NCBI GenBank assembly: GCA_037439945.1
Contig: JBBIVA010000008.1
Span: 1 to 51,633 of the forward strand
Source of the DNA: CALEUX01 sp037439945
GTDB taxonomy: Bacteria; Bacteroidota; Bacteroidia; Bacteroidales; Marinilabiliaceae
DNA length: 51,633 nucleotides
Direction of reading: 5' to 3'
Below are positions 43,327-51,397 of the stretch, piece by piece. Each line of letters begins with the position of its first letter. The stretch's first letter is position 1. The notes below the pieces were generated by a model. It had not been told where the DNA came from. It was given only the letters and a program-made list of their open reading frames with translations, and did not search any database. Made by a program: the position numbers and the translations under genes.

Positions 43327-45240
43327 TTACTTAACCGGAATCGAAATTGTAACCTTTGTTCCTTTCATTTTTTTACTTTCAATATCAACTTTTCCACCCA
43401 TAAATTCAATGCACCGCTTAACCAGTGAAAGCCCAATTCCTGGGCCATCGTATTCAGGGATCAATGATTTTTCAAATTTTGAAAATTTGTCAAAAACATA
43501 AGGGAGTTGTTCTTTTTTTATCCCAATCCCGGTGTCTTCAACAGATATATAATAATTGAATTCATTTAGATATGATGAAATAACTATGTCGCCTGAATTT
43601 GTAAATTTAATGGCGTTATCTAAAACTTCTTCCATTACCATTGATAAAATATCTTTATCACCCAATAAATTTAAATAAGCAGGTACCAGGTTTTTAACTC
43701 TTTGGGTATGTGAGGCTGTTTGGGGATTATCATTGGCTTTTTCAATAATCTTTTCTATAACATTATGGGGGTTAAATGTTATATTTTTTAATACAACATC
43801 ATTTTGCTCAAACTTTGCCAAATGTGTAATATTCTCAAAAATCTTTAACAGTCTGTATGTGTTGTTATTTATGTGGAGTAAAAATTGTTTTCTTTCGTTT
43901 TCATCAATGTCAGGGTAGTTTAAAAGGTTCGAGAACCCTATAATTGCGTTCATTGGAGTTCTTACCTCATGTGAAATATTTGTCAGAAATGCGCTTTTTA
44001 GGTTGTCTGATTGTTCGGCGTGTATTTTGGCTTTTTCAAGTTCTGAAGTTTTTTCTTTAACAAGTTTTTGAAGGGAGAAGTTAAGTTTGTTTTTTACTCC
44101 CAAATATTTTATCAATAATAAAATTGAAATAATAAGCAGTATTGAGAATAGCAAGGCCAGTAACTGAATAAAACGGTTATTGGCAAGCTGTTTTTCCTGG
44201 ATGGAATTCAAAGTTTTCAGCAGGGTGTACTCCTTAAGTTTTCTTTCTGATTCAGCTATAGCCTTTAAATTTTCAAACATTAATGCTCTTTCATTTATTG
44301 AAAGGCTATCAGTCATTCTTTGGTAATCTTTTCTAAAAATCAGGGCTTCATTTGATTTATTTAACCTTTCATAATATTCTGACCAAAGTTTTAAATTTGA
44401 TATCCGCAGGTTAACTGAACCAATTTTGTTAATCATTTTTGATGCCACAATCAGATTATTATTAGCATCATTAAAATTCTCCATAAATAAATAAAGCTCA
44501 CTAAGATTGTTGTGGATTAAACCCCGAACGTAGTAATTGTCGCTTTGGCTTACATAACTTAAAGCCTTGTTATAATAGTACAATGCTTTTTGGTATTCCT
44601 TAATTTCTTTGTAAAGGTTACCCAGGTTGTTAAGTGTAATAACATAGGCTTCAAAATCATACATTGATACATTGCTGGCGAGAGCTTGTATGTAGGCCTC
44701 TTTGGCTTTATCGAACTGTTTTAACTGGCGGTAATTGGTTCCCAGGTTATTCCATATTTTGGAATTATCCTTCTCATCTTTATTTTCAATACTTATTTCC
44801 AATGCCATTAAATAATATCTGAGAGACTCATTAGGTTGCCCCAGGCTTCTTAATACCATTCCTATATTGTTATATTCAGGTATCAAGAGTTCATATTTAT
44901 TAAGATTCTCCTTAATATTAACAGCTTTTAAAAAATAATTAAAGGCATTATTTAAATCTCCAAGAAAGTAACAGGCAACACCTTTACGGTTATATGATTG
45001 TGCAAGCCTTAACGAATCATTTGTTTTTATGGAAAGATTTATGGCGGTATCGGCCAGCAAAAACATTTTCCCTGGATAATTCATAAACAGGCTGAGATTT
45101 AAATCGTTCAGATGGTCAATTTTTACGCTGTCAGGTTCATGTGAGCCAAGAACAACATTAATTGAGTCTAATTTATTTTCATCGGCAAATATCTCTATAA
45201 GTAATAAAGAAAATAATATTAATATAATAAACAATCTCAT
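43327..45240 (-). CDS. TPR-containing sensor histidine kinase
   Basis: The 637-residue protein has a signal peptide (LFIILILFSLLLIEIFA), a periplasmic region of TPR repeats (about 75-300; NNIGMVLRSLGQPNESLRYYL, NNLGNLYKEIKEYQKALYYY), one transmembrane helix (about 355-375, LLALLFSILLIISILLLI), a coiled coil and a kinase module: H box with His424 (NISHEVRTPMNAIIGF), N box (MEEVLDNAIKF), G1 (EDTGIGIKKEQLPYVFDKF) and a slightly unusual G2 (GPGIGLSLV where GTGLGLSIV is common). No receiver domain and no adjacent response regulator are present, so its partner lies elsewhere. The signal sensed is unknown; TPRs suggest a protein partner. Confidence 0.93.
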   Translation of the reverse strand: MRLFIILILFSLLLIEIFADENKLDSINVVLGSHEPDSVKIDHLNDLNLSLFMNYPGKMFLLADTAINLSIKTNDSLRLAQSYNRKGVACYFLGDLNNAFNYFLKAVNIKENLNKYELLIPEYNNIGMVLRSLGQPNESLRYYLMALEISIENKDEKDNSKIWNNLGTNYRQLKQFDKAKEAYIQALASNVSMYDFEAYVITLNNLGNLYKEIKEYQKALYYYNKALSYVSQSDNYYVRGLIHNNLSELYLFMENFNDANNNLIVASKMINKIGSVNLRISNLKLWSEYYERLNKSNEALIFRKDYQRMTDSLSINERALMFENLKAIAESERKLKEYTLLKTLNSIQEKQLANNRFIQLLALLFSILLIISILLLIKYLGVKNKLNFSLQKLVKEKTSELEKAKIHAEQSDNLKSAFLTNISHEVRTPMNAIIGFSNLLNYPDIDENERKQFLLHINNNTYRLLKIFENITHLAKFEQNDVVLKNITFNPHNVIEKIIEKANDNPQTASHTQRVKNLVPAYLNLLGDKDILSMVMEEVLDNAIKFTNSGDIVISSYLNEFNYYISVEDTGIGIKKEQLPYVFDKFSKFEKSLIPEYDGPGIGLSLVKRCIEFMGGKVDIESKKMKGTKVTISIPVK

Positions 45241-45740
45241 TTTATTGTGATGATATAAGGTTGATAATTAGCCTGGTCACTTAATACGGTAATCAATCTA
45301 AAAAGTTTTCTTTTATTTGGTTTATGCAGTTAACTAAATATTTTATTGGATATTTAATTTTAAAAAACTTAATTATCTTGTATAATATTATCGTCCAAAC
45401 GGAGCTTAAATTACTATTAATATCAATAGTGTCCGGTTAAAATGGTTGTTTATTTTATGTGGCTAAGTATTAATAGGGATTCCATCAAGAATATTTAAAA
45501 TTGGGGTTAATTTCTGCATCAATAAATTTCCGTCAGGGAAATCAATTTTATTGACGATAATAAATCATGGCTGTTTGAGCGAAGCGAGTTACCGGATTTT
45601 AGGATATTAATATGATTTTTAGGAAATTCTATGCAGCAACGGCATTTGGCGTAATTTTTTTACTGTTGTAGGTCGAAGCGGAACATGAATGCCATTTTAA
45701 GAAAACACAAATGAAACGGATACCGTAATACAGGAACAGG
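45241..45740. other. Intergenic region upstream of the kinase
   Basis: About 500 bases without a gene. GTGTCCGGTTAAAA at about 45429-45442 resembles the end of an insertion sequence, but no partner end or transposase remnant is seen. AGCGAAGCGAG near 45579 and GTCGAAGCGGA near 45672 look like scraps of dispersed repeats. The kinase promoter should be at the left end. Confidence 0.4.
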
Positions 45741-45886
45741 TTCCCCAGATATATCGGGACAGGCAATACGGCCTTAATCAAAAATTGTTTACGGATGAAA
45801 CAAGCCCCGATTTTGCGGGGCGATTTCCCCCAGTGTATCGGGACAAGCTATCATACCTTCAAAATTCAATTTTATTATGATGAAAC
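45741..45886 (+). repeat. Two adjacent copies of a dispersed repeat
   Basis: Copy A (45741-45801) and copy B (about 45794-45886) share the order CCCC-AG/GT-TATCGGGACA-GGC/AGCTA-CCTT-AATTTT/ATTGTTTA-GATGAAAC with each other and with 48219-48310. Copy B includes the hairpin GCCCCG-ATTTTG-CGGGGC (45804-45821) and a second imperfect palindrome around TGTATCGGGA. They are non-coding and noticeably more G+C-rich than the surroundings. Confidence 0.7.
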
Positions 45887-46396
45887 GAGCATGATTCGCA
45901 AAACACAACTTGTCTCGACTTTTCGGGAAACACTATAATGACAAAATCAGCAACATGCTTGTTCTCGTGTAATTGAGTGACAATCCATCATTCCTTTAAA
46001 AACAATTTTGTTATAATGAATAAAAAATAAGGGAACATGAGCCTTGGGTACCTAAACGAAGAATGGATTTATTCAGGACAATATTGTATTTAATATGTAT
46101 TATTTTTCCACTCTTCATGCCCTGGATGTTAAAACCCATGCTATAAATGGTAGGTTAAATAATTACTAACCGAATATCCTTTGAAATACAGCCATTTCCA
46201 GTTTCATCGAAGGTTTATTTAAATTTTACCATCAAAAACGTATTATAAAATATAAGTAATGGGTATTGCCAAAACCTGGTTTGATATAGTTTTTAAATAA
46301 GTTTAAATGGTTCATTTAAACCCCCATATAACAATACAATTTTTTGCAATTTATCAAATTTGCAAAAATAAATTAAACCATCTTTATTAACCCTTA
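45887..46396. other. Intergenic region, nothing firm
   Basis: About 510 bases between the repeat and the TM2 gene, A+T-rich, with only short broken frames. A fragment reading ...AACACAACTTGTCTCGAC... continues the repeat-like composition to about 45960. Confidence 0.4.
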
Positions 46397-46747
46397 TTAA
46401 TACTGCGTAAAGAAGGAATTAACCTGAAGTGCTGTTTTCTGATTGTATTCAAATGTAAGATTCTTGTAATTTATGAGGTCAACAATGGTTCCAATAAAAC
46501 ACAGCCCTGCTGTAAAGAAATAAAGGACTCCCATACCAATATTATTTATAATAAATCTGTGAATGCCGGCAAGGCCTATAAACCCAAGGAGGGCCGTTAA
46601 AAGAATAACTTGCGGGTCGCGGCGGCGCGAACGGTATATATTTACAAAATTATGTAATTCTTCTTCATTCTTGTCTTTCAGCAAAGTTGTAAGGAACTGA
46701 GCTTCATCCAGTTCAATTTCAGGGATGAGGTTAATAATTTTTTGCAT
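46397..46747 (-). CDS. TM2-domain membrane protein
   Basis: The 116-residue protein has a cytoplasmic N terminus (residues 1-45, ending NIYRSRRRDPQVILLTALLG) and two transmembrane helices around a short turn with the TM2 signature GLAGIHRFIINNIGMGVLYF and DLINY. TM2 proteins occur across bacteria and animals; their function in bacteria is unknown. It follows the DUF2752 gene by 19 bases on the same strand. These two families are natural neighbours in Bacteroidota as far as I recall, which suggests a shared envelope function. Confidence 0.85.
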   Translation of the reverse strand: MQKIINLIPEIELDEAQFLTTLLKDKNEEELHNFVNIYRSRRRDPQVILLTALLGFIGLAGIHRFIINNIGMGVLYFFTAGLCFIGTIVDLINYKNLTFEYNQKTALQVNSFFTQY

Positions 46748-46766
46748 GGCTCAACAATTTTAAAGG

Positions 46767-47081
46767 TTATGATTTAAAGCAAAAATCCTGTTTTAATAAA
46801 TTATAGCTTCTTAATAATAAAATAATAATAGCAGGTATTCCTAATGGGTGAGTTTTAAATGATTCTAAAAATTCGCCACGGAAAAACCATGCAATTGAAT
46901 GTCCCAACCCACAACCAGGGCAAAAGCCTAAGTTTAAATTTTTAATGAGACATAATGACGAATGACCCTGATCTGTCGGATTTGTAAAAGCAAGAATTGT
47001 AATTGCAGTAATCCAAAACCAGGCTTCGATGTGCTTAACCCTAAATTTATAACTAATTCTTAAAAAAGTTAATAACATCAA
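46767..47081 (-). CDS. DUF2752 family small membrane protein
   Basis: The 104-residue protein has two or three hydrophobic helices and the family signature FCPGCGLGHSIAWFFRGEF with its paired cysteines, followed by SFKTHPLGIPAII. The CPGCG motif could bind a metal or form a disulphide at the membrane face. The family's function is unknown. It sits between the secreted nitroreductase gene (53 bases upstream) and the TM2 gene. Confidence 0.85.
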   Translation of the reverse strand: MMLLTFLRISYKFRVKHIEAWFWITAITILAFTNPTDQGHSSLCLIKNLNLGFCPGCGLGHSIAWFFRGEFLESFKTHPLGIPAIIILLLRSYNLLKQDFCFKS

Positions 47082-47134
47082 CGTTTTTTTTGCAACTTAA
47101 ACTACTAACCCAATTATTTTGTTTGGGTTACTGT

Positions 47135-47773
47135 TTACTTTTTATAACCAATTGTTTGCCCAATAATAACTTTTTGTAATGGTGTAAGGCCCATGGCTTT
47201 TTCAAGGGCAGGAAAATCAATCCATGCACGAACCACACAAGCCATACTTTTTGAAGCTGCTACCAGGTAAACATTTTGTGCCATAAAAGCAGAATTGGCG
47301 TGTGAAGGGAACATTTTCTCAGGTGTGATTTCGCCAACAGTTTTTATGCCGGCTTTTTCCATATTAGCAACGTAAATGAAATTTAATGGTGCAACAGCAA
47401 CAAAATCCTGTTTACCGCAAAAGGATCTTAAATCACCGCTTTTTACCAAAATAAGCTTGTTTTCCTTTGCATTATAAAGGTATAGCCCTTTGGCAAGAAC
47501 TACGTACAAATCCATCTCCTGCTTATTCATTGATGACGGAGCTGTTCTTTTATCCTCACGGTTAAATCCCCAGGCTGCCCAGCACAAATCCGATAAATCC
47601 TTTAATGAAACTTCCTTTTGATTAAATTCCCTGGAAGATTGTCGCTCGTTAAGTGCTTTCATCAAAGGCATTCCACCTTCCTTATCGGGCGATGGGAGCT
47701 GAATGTTTTGCGAAAATGCTGTTTGGCACATAATTAAAAGTGCGAAAATTATTTTAGAAGTAATTCGTACCAT
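47135..47773 (-). CDS. Exported nitroreductase/SagB-type flavoprotein
   Basis: The 212-residue protein begins with a Sec signal peptide (IIFALLIMCQTAFSQ), then shows the nitroreductase-family pattern: ALNERQSSREFNQKEVSLKDLSDLCWAAWGFNRE with the Arg-Ser FMN contacts, TAPSSMNKQEMDLYVV, an internal FVAVAPLNFIYVANM, and a C-terminal AQNVYLVAASKSMACVVRA and IIGQTIGYKK. The SagB/ThcOx-like subgroup fits best by pattern. Export of a flavin enzyme to the periplasm is uncommon; it would need Sec export followed by FMN binding outside. Substrate unknown. First gene of a run with DUF2752 and TM2. Confidence 0.85.
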   Translation of the reverse strand: MVRITSKIIFALLIMCQTAFSQNIQLPSPDKEGGMPLMKALNERQSSREFNQKEVSLKDLSDLCWAAWGFNREDKRTAPSSMNKQEMDLYVVLAKGLYLYNAKENKLILVKSGDLRSFCGKQDFVAVAPLNFIYVANMEKAGIKTVGEITPEKMFPSHANSAFMAQNVYLVAASKSMACVVRAWIDFPALEKAMGLTPLQKVIIGQTIGYKK

Positions 47774-47815
47774 TTTCTTATTTATTTAGTTTTTAATTTT
47801 ATAGTTAATTTTTAG

Positions 47816-47850
47816 ATGTCAAAAAAGTTGGGTTACAACTTTTTTGATGT
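47816..47850. promoter_or_regulatory. Perfect palindrome upstream of the nitroreductase gene
   Basis: TCAAAAAAGTTG (47819-47830) and CAACTTTTTTGA (47836-47847) pair perfectly around GGTTA, and G-U pairs extend the stem to 47816-47850. It ends 43 bases before the ATG on the minus strand. It could be an operator, a 5'-UTR hairpin, or a bidirectional terminator. Confidence 0.6.
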
Positions 47851-48218
47851 AATCAGAATTAAAATTTTAATAAAAAACTTACAACTTGCGTAAAGATACT
47901 GAAACAATGAATTTTTTTAGTCGTATCAGTGGTAAAATTTTATGGTGTAACTGAAATCTATTTTTGTTTTAATATGTTATAAATACATGGAATTTTAACT
48001 AAGATGTTAAAAACAGGTAAGTTATATGTTACCATATTTAAGGATATTAACTTTGAAAAAAAATGTTAAACCCTGAAATTTTTGGAATACCATAAATTTG
48101 TATTTAGAATTTATATTAATTTAAAACCACTTAATTTAAAATTAAAACATTTAAGCAAGTCTAAAACATTAGAGACGGGTTTAAATGTAATGCTGTCAAA
48201 ATTAAAAAAATATTTACT
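47851..48218. other. Intergenic region, no gene accepted
   Basis: A+T-rich stretch before the repeat copy at 48219. A 69-codon frame runs through here into the repeat but lacks any protein-like features. Confidence 0.4.
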
Positions 48219-48310
48219 GATGAAACGGGCCCCGATTGTTCAGGGCGAGTTCCCCCGATGTATCGGGAAAAGCTATCAGACCTTAAACTAAAAATTATTT
48301 ACGGATGAAA
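48219..48310 (+). repeat. Dispersed repeat copy that supplies a start codon
   Basis: It starts GATGAAACGGGCCCCGATT and ends TTATTTACGGATGAAA, closely matching the copies at 45741-45886. It contains the near-perfect palindrome TTCCCCCGATGTATCGGGAA (48250-48269). The ATG in its last bases (48305-48307) is the only suitable start of the next gene. Confidence 0.75.
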
Positions 48311-48934
48311 AAACAAGGCAGAACCCCACAAATTATTTTAAGTACAGGAAGCTTAAAAAGTATCCTGGTACTGTTGTTTTTTATTACCAGCCTTTCGTTT
48401 TCTGCTCTATCCCAGGGTATAAACAAACAGGAAGCTGAAATAGCAAAATTAAGAACTTCGGTTGATCGTGCTTATCTTGCCCATAAAAAGCTTGAACAGA
48501 AAATGGCTATGGCAGACTCGCTTATTGAAATTGGTACAACAATGCGGGAAGAATCATCACAGGAAATTAAAGCGGCCACAAGTGAAATGAAAGCAAAAAA
48601 CAAGACTTATACTTCTGAGAAAAAGGTATTAGCCAAAAAATTAAAATCGAAAAACAAAGTAGATATAGCTGAGGCCAAAGCAGAAATAAAAACTGTTGAC
48701 GCTGCCTATAAGGCCGAGGTTAAAGCCTATGATGCCATTATGAAGGCTCAAACCAAAAAATCAACTGATGGTACCAAGAACCTTGAAAAGGGTAAAACAA
48801 TAAAAAAAGATTCGGGCAAAGCACTTAAAGAAGCATCAAAAACTCTTACAAACGCTCAATATGCACTTGAAGATGCAACAGACGCGGTTGGTGATGAAAC
48901 TCCGGCAAAGGGGAAAAAAGGGAAAAAGAAATAG
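48305..48934 (+). CDS. Exported Lys/Ala-rich coiled-coil protein
   Basis: The 209-residue protein has a long signal peptide (ILVLLFFITSLSFSALSQ, residues about 21-38) and a mature part that is almost entirely helical coiled coil rich in Lys, Ala, Glu and Thr (KQEAEIAKLRTSVDRAYLAH, AEAKAEIKTVDAAYKAEVKA, GKALKEASKTLTNAQYAL), ending in the basic tail KGKKGKKK. No known family recognised. Net positive charge suggests contact with nucleic acid, LPS or polyanionic polymers in the periplasm or outside; this is speculation. The next in-frame ATG lies beyond the signal peptide, so translation must start inside the repeat copy. Confidence 0.75.
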   Translation: MKKQGRTPQIILSTGSLKSILVLLFFITSLSFSALSQGINKQEAEIAKLRTSVDRAYLAHKKLEQKMAMADSLIEIGTTMREESSQEIKAATSEMKAKNKTYTSEKKVLAKKLKSKNKVDIAEAKAEIKTVDAAYKAEVKAYDAIMKAQTKKSTDGTKNLEKGKTIKKDSGKALKEASKTLTNAQYALEDATDAVGDETPAKGKKGKKK

Positions 48935-48969
48935 GAGTATATATTCCCGTTAAAAAATTTAGTTAGGTT

Positions 48970-49530
48970 TTGGAGCCGGGTAATAATAAAACATACAAGG
49001 AAATTTCATTGTCAATTGAAGAAGCAGGGCATCTTACATTAAAAATGGTGATGCCCTTTTTTTCATTGTTTGCAATTCCATTTTTTATGATTCACGGGTT
49101 TGGTTCTATTGAAGTCCCATCCTTATTATTAAGTTTAGTGTTTTTTATTTCATTAATAGCAGGTGTTGTTATTCATGAATTAATTCATGCTCTTTTTTTC
49201 GTAATTTTTAATCCCGTTGGCATAAAAAATATAACCTTTGGGTTTCACAGGAAAACTCTTTCACCTTTTTGTCATCCAAAGGGTAATTTTAAAGTTTGGG
49301 TTTATAGGATTGGGGCATTGGCCCCTCTGGTTATTTTAGGAGTTTTACCTACATTGGTATCATTTTATACTGGTTGTTTTTGGATGTTTTTTTGGGGATT
49401 TATATTTTCTGTTTCGTCGGGTGGAGATATTATTTCAGTTTGGTTAACAAGGAAGTTAAAACCTGATGTTCTTATTAAAGATCATGAATCTAAACTTGGC
49501 TTTTACATAATAGAAAAGGTTGGTTTATAA
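48970..49530 (+). CDS. DUF3267 putative membrane zinc metalloprotease
   Basis: The 186-residue protein has about four hydrophobic helices and the zincin motif HELIHA (His69-Ala74) inside the second helix, typical of DUF3267. A later segment, FGFHRKTLSPFCHPKG, and the helix-borne RIGALAPLVILGVLP follow the family pattern; SVSSGGDIISVWL could carry the third metal ligand (Asp). The frame starts at TTG; no ATG exists before Met26, which is already in the first helix region, so TTG or a nearby start is likely. The substrate is unknown. It converges with the Lrp gene and overlaps its end by 6 bases. Confidence 0.83.
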   Translation: MEPGNNKTYKEISLSIEEAGHLTLKMVMPFFSLFAIPFFMIHGFGSIEVPSLLLSLVFFISLIAGVVIHELIHALFFVIFNPVGIKNITFGFHRKTLSPFCHPKGNFKVWVYRIGALAPLVILGVLPTLVSFYTGCFWMFFWGFIFSVSSGGDIISVWLTRKLKPDVLIKDHESKLGFYIIEKVGL

Positions 49531-49989
49531 TTCCATAAAATGGGCCGTTGTATATTTGATTTCATTCATTACAAAAGAACTGTTCACGTTGGCAATGTTC
49601 CCTATTGAAGTCAGTTTATTATAAATAAAATGGTGGTAAGCATCCATATTGTTTGTTACAACCTTTAAAATGTAGTCATGGATTCCTGCAATATGGTGAC
49701 ATTCCATAACTTCGGGGATGTTAGCAACTTTATATTCAAATTCTTTTATCATTTCCTTATTGTGTTCCTTTAGGGAAACATGGCAAAAAACTGTTAGCAA
49801 TTTCCCCAGTTTCTTTTTATCTGTTAACGCAACATATTTGGTTATTAAACCAGTTTTTTCAAGTTTTCGGATGCGTTCGAAAACAGGAGTAGGTGTTAAT
49901 TCCAGATAATGAGCCAGTTGTTTGGTTGTGAGTTTGGCATCATTCTGGAGCATCATTAAAAGTTTACGGTCGGTTTTGTCGGGTGTCAT
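49525..49989 (-). CDS. Lrp/AsnC-family transcriptional regulator
   Basis: The 154-residue protein has an N-terminal winged helix (DRKLLMMLQNDAKLTTKQLAH, LTPTPVFERIRKLEKTGLI) and a C-terminal RAM ligand-binding domain (VFCHVSLKEHN, VMECHHIAGIHDYILKVV). Such proteins form octamers or dimers that sense amino acids. It is divergent from the gamma-lyase-type gene across 157 A+T-rich bases, the usual arrangement for an Lrp-type regulator and its target. The likely effector is methionine, cysteine or a related amino acid, by inference from that neighbour. Confidence 0.93.
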   Translation of the reverse strand: MTPDKTDRKLLMMLQNDAKLTTKQLAHYLELTPTPVFERIRKLEKTGLITKYVALTDKKKLGKLLTVFCHVSLKEHNKEMIKEFEYKVANIPEVMECHHIAGIHDYILKVVTNNMDAYHHFIYNKLTSIGNIANVNSSFVMNEIKYTTAHFMEL

Positions 49990-50002
49990 ACCTATAATAG
50001 AA

Positions 50003-50110
50003 TTTTATTCCTTTAATGATTGTTTTAATTTCTTCTAATAGAATAAAGGTATATAAAAAATTAAAAAAGCAGAAAAATAAACTGCATAAACATATATAAA
50101 AGGAATAAAA
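50003..50110. promoter_or_regulatory. Possible Lrp control region with spaced inverted repeat
   Basis: TTTTATTCCTTT (50003-50014) and AAAGGAATAAAA (50099-50110) are exact inverses, with a related GAATAAAGG at about 50041. The region between the divergent genes is extremely A+T-rich with phased A and T runs, as Lrp proteins prefer. Low certainty, since such matches arise easily in this composition. Confidence 0.4.
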
Positions 50111-50146
50111 ATATATTTATATCTATATTTATAGAAAAAAGTATAG

Positions 50147-51397
50147 ATGAAAATTAAATCTTTTTCACCTGAAAGTTTAATGATGTCGTATGGCTATGAC
50201 ACATCTGAACATCGGGGTTCAGTAAAATGCCCTTTGTTCCAGACATCGACTTTTGCTTTTAAAGATGCAGAGGCTGGAAAATCTTTTTTTGAACTGGCGT
50301 ATGGTCTGCGTGATAAGGAAGCCGGAGAAGTGCCGGGGATGATATACAGCCGGTTAAATAACCCCAATCTTGAATTGGCAGAAAAAAGAGTTGCAATATG
50401 GGAGAATGCTGAAGATGCAGCTTTTTTTTCAAGTGGCATGGCAGCAATTACAACCTTAATGTTCACTTTTTTAAAACCTGGTGGCTTATTATTATACGCA
50501 TCGCCTGTATATGGAGGAACCGACCATTTTATTAACCATGTATTGCCTTTGTTTAAAATAGATTTTGTAAAGTTTAAAGCAAACGATACATTTGATAATA
50601 TTATTGATAAGGTCAATAATCAGTTTCCGGGAAGGATACCATCATTAATTTTTACTGAAATTCCGGGTAACCCTACCAATTCCCTTATTGATATTAGCAT
50701 GTGTTCAGCAATAGCAGAGTATTACGGGGGCTTAGGCCATAGGCCAATTGTATCGGTTGATAACACTTTTTTGGGGCCTGTTTTTCAAAAACCATTAAAT
50801 TATGGTGCCGATATTTCTCTATATTCTGCCACTAAATTTATTGGTGGGCACAGCGATGTAATTGCCGGAGCCTGTGTTGGGAATGCTGAAAATATTGGAA
50901 TGTTAAAAGGGATGAGAACTTTTATGGGGTGTATGCTCGATCCACATTCAGCATGGTTAATTCTCAGGAGCCTTGAAACATTAAAAATAAGAATGGAACA
51001 TCAGGCAATTTCCGCTCAAAAAATTGCTGAGTTTCTTGATGGGCATAGGATGGTTGAAAAAATTCATTATCTGGGTTTTTTACAATCAAATGATCCGCAA
51101 AAAATTATATTTGACAGACAGTGCACTTCGCCCGGGTCGGTGATTTCTTTTGAGATTAAGGGAGGCCAATGTGAAGCCTTCAGGTTTCTGAATAATCTAA
51201 AACTTTTTAAACTTGCGGTTAGCCTGGGATCAACCGAGAGTTTAGCCGAACATCCGGCTACAATGACCCATGTTGATGTTTCTCTGGATGATAGAAAAAC
51301 TTTGGGAATTACTGAGAATTTGGTTAGGCTAAGTATTGGATTGGAAGGTGCCAATGATTTAATTAATGATATAGATAATGCTTTTGAGGTTTGCTAA
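50147..51397 (+). CDS. PLP-dependent gamma-lyase/synthase (Cys/Met metabolism family)
   Basis: The 416-residue cytoplasmic enzyme belongs to the cystathionine gamma-synthase/methionine gamma-lyase family. The PLP lysine is Lys230 in YSATKFIGGHSDVIAG. PLP-contact blocks are YSRLNNPNLELAEKRV, FFSSGMAAITTL, SPVYGGTDHF and SVDNTFLGPVFQKPL. The C-terminal VSLGSTESLAEHPATMTH and VRLSIGLEGANDLINDI are intact. Sequence alone does not separate methionine gamma-lyase from cystathionine gamma-lyase or synthase; control by the divergent Lrp regulator and the lack of biosynthetic neighbours slightly favour a degradative lyase. Confidence 0.92.
   Translation: MKIKSFSPESLMMSYGYDTSEHRGSVKCPLFQTSTFAFKDAEAGKSFFELAYGLRDKEAGEVPGMIYSRLNNPNLELAEKRVAIWENAEDAAFFSSGMAAITTLMFTFLKPGGLLLYASPVYGGTDHFINHVLPLFKIDFVKFKANDTFDNIIDKVNNQFPGRIPSLIFTEIPGNPTNSLIDISMCSAIAEYYGGLGHRPIVSVDNTFLGPVFQKPLNYGADISLYSATKFIGGHSDVIAGACVGNAENIGMLKGMRTFMGCMLDPHSAWLILRSLETLKIRMEHQAISAQKIAEFLDGHRMVEKIHYLGFLQSNDPQKIIFDRQCTSPGSVISFEIKGGQCEAFRFLNNLKLFKLAVSLGSTESLAEHPATMTHVDVSLDDRKTLGITENLVRLSIGLEGANDLINDIDNAFEVC

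Noticed and set aside
45429..45442. Possible insertion-sequence end GTGTCCGGTTAAAA
   Set aside because: No matching inverted end, target duplication or transposase remnant could be found nearby; similarity to IS ends is from memory only.
48082..48291. 69-codon plus-strand frame before the coiled-coil gene
   Set aside because: It runs into the dispersed repeat copy and has no protein-like pattern; it is more likely chance.
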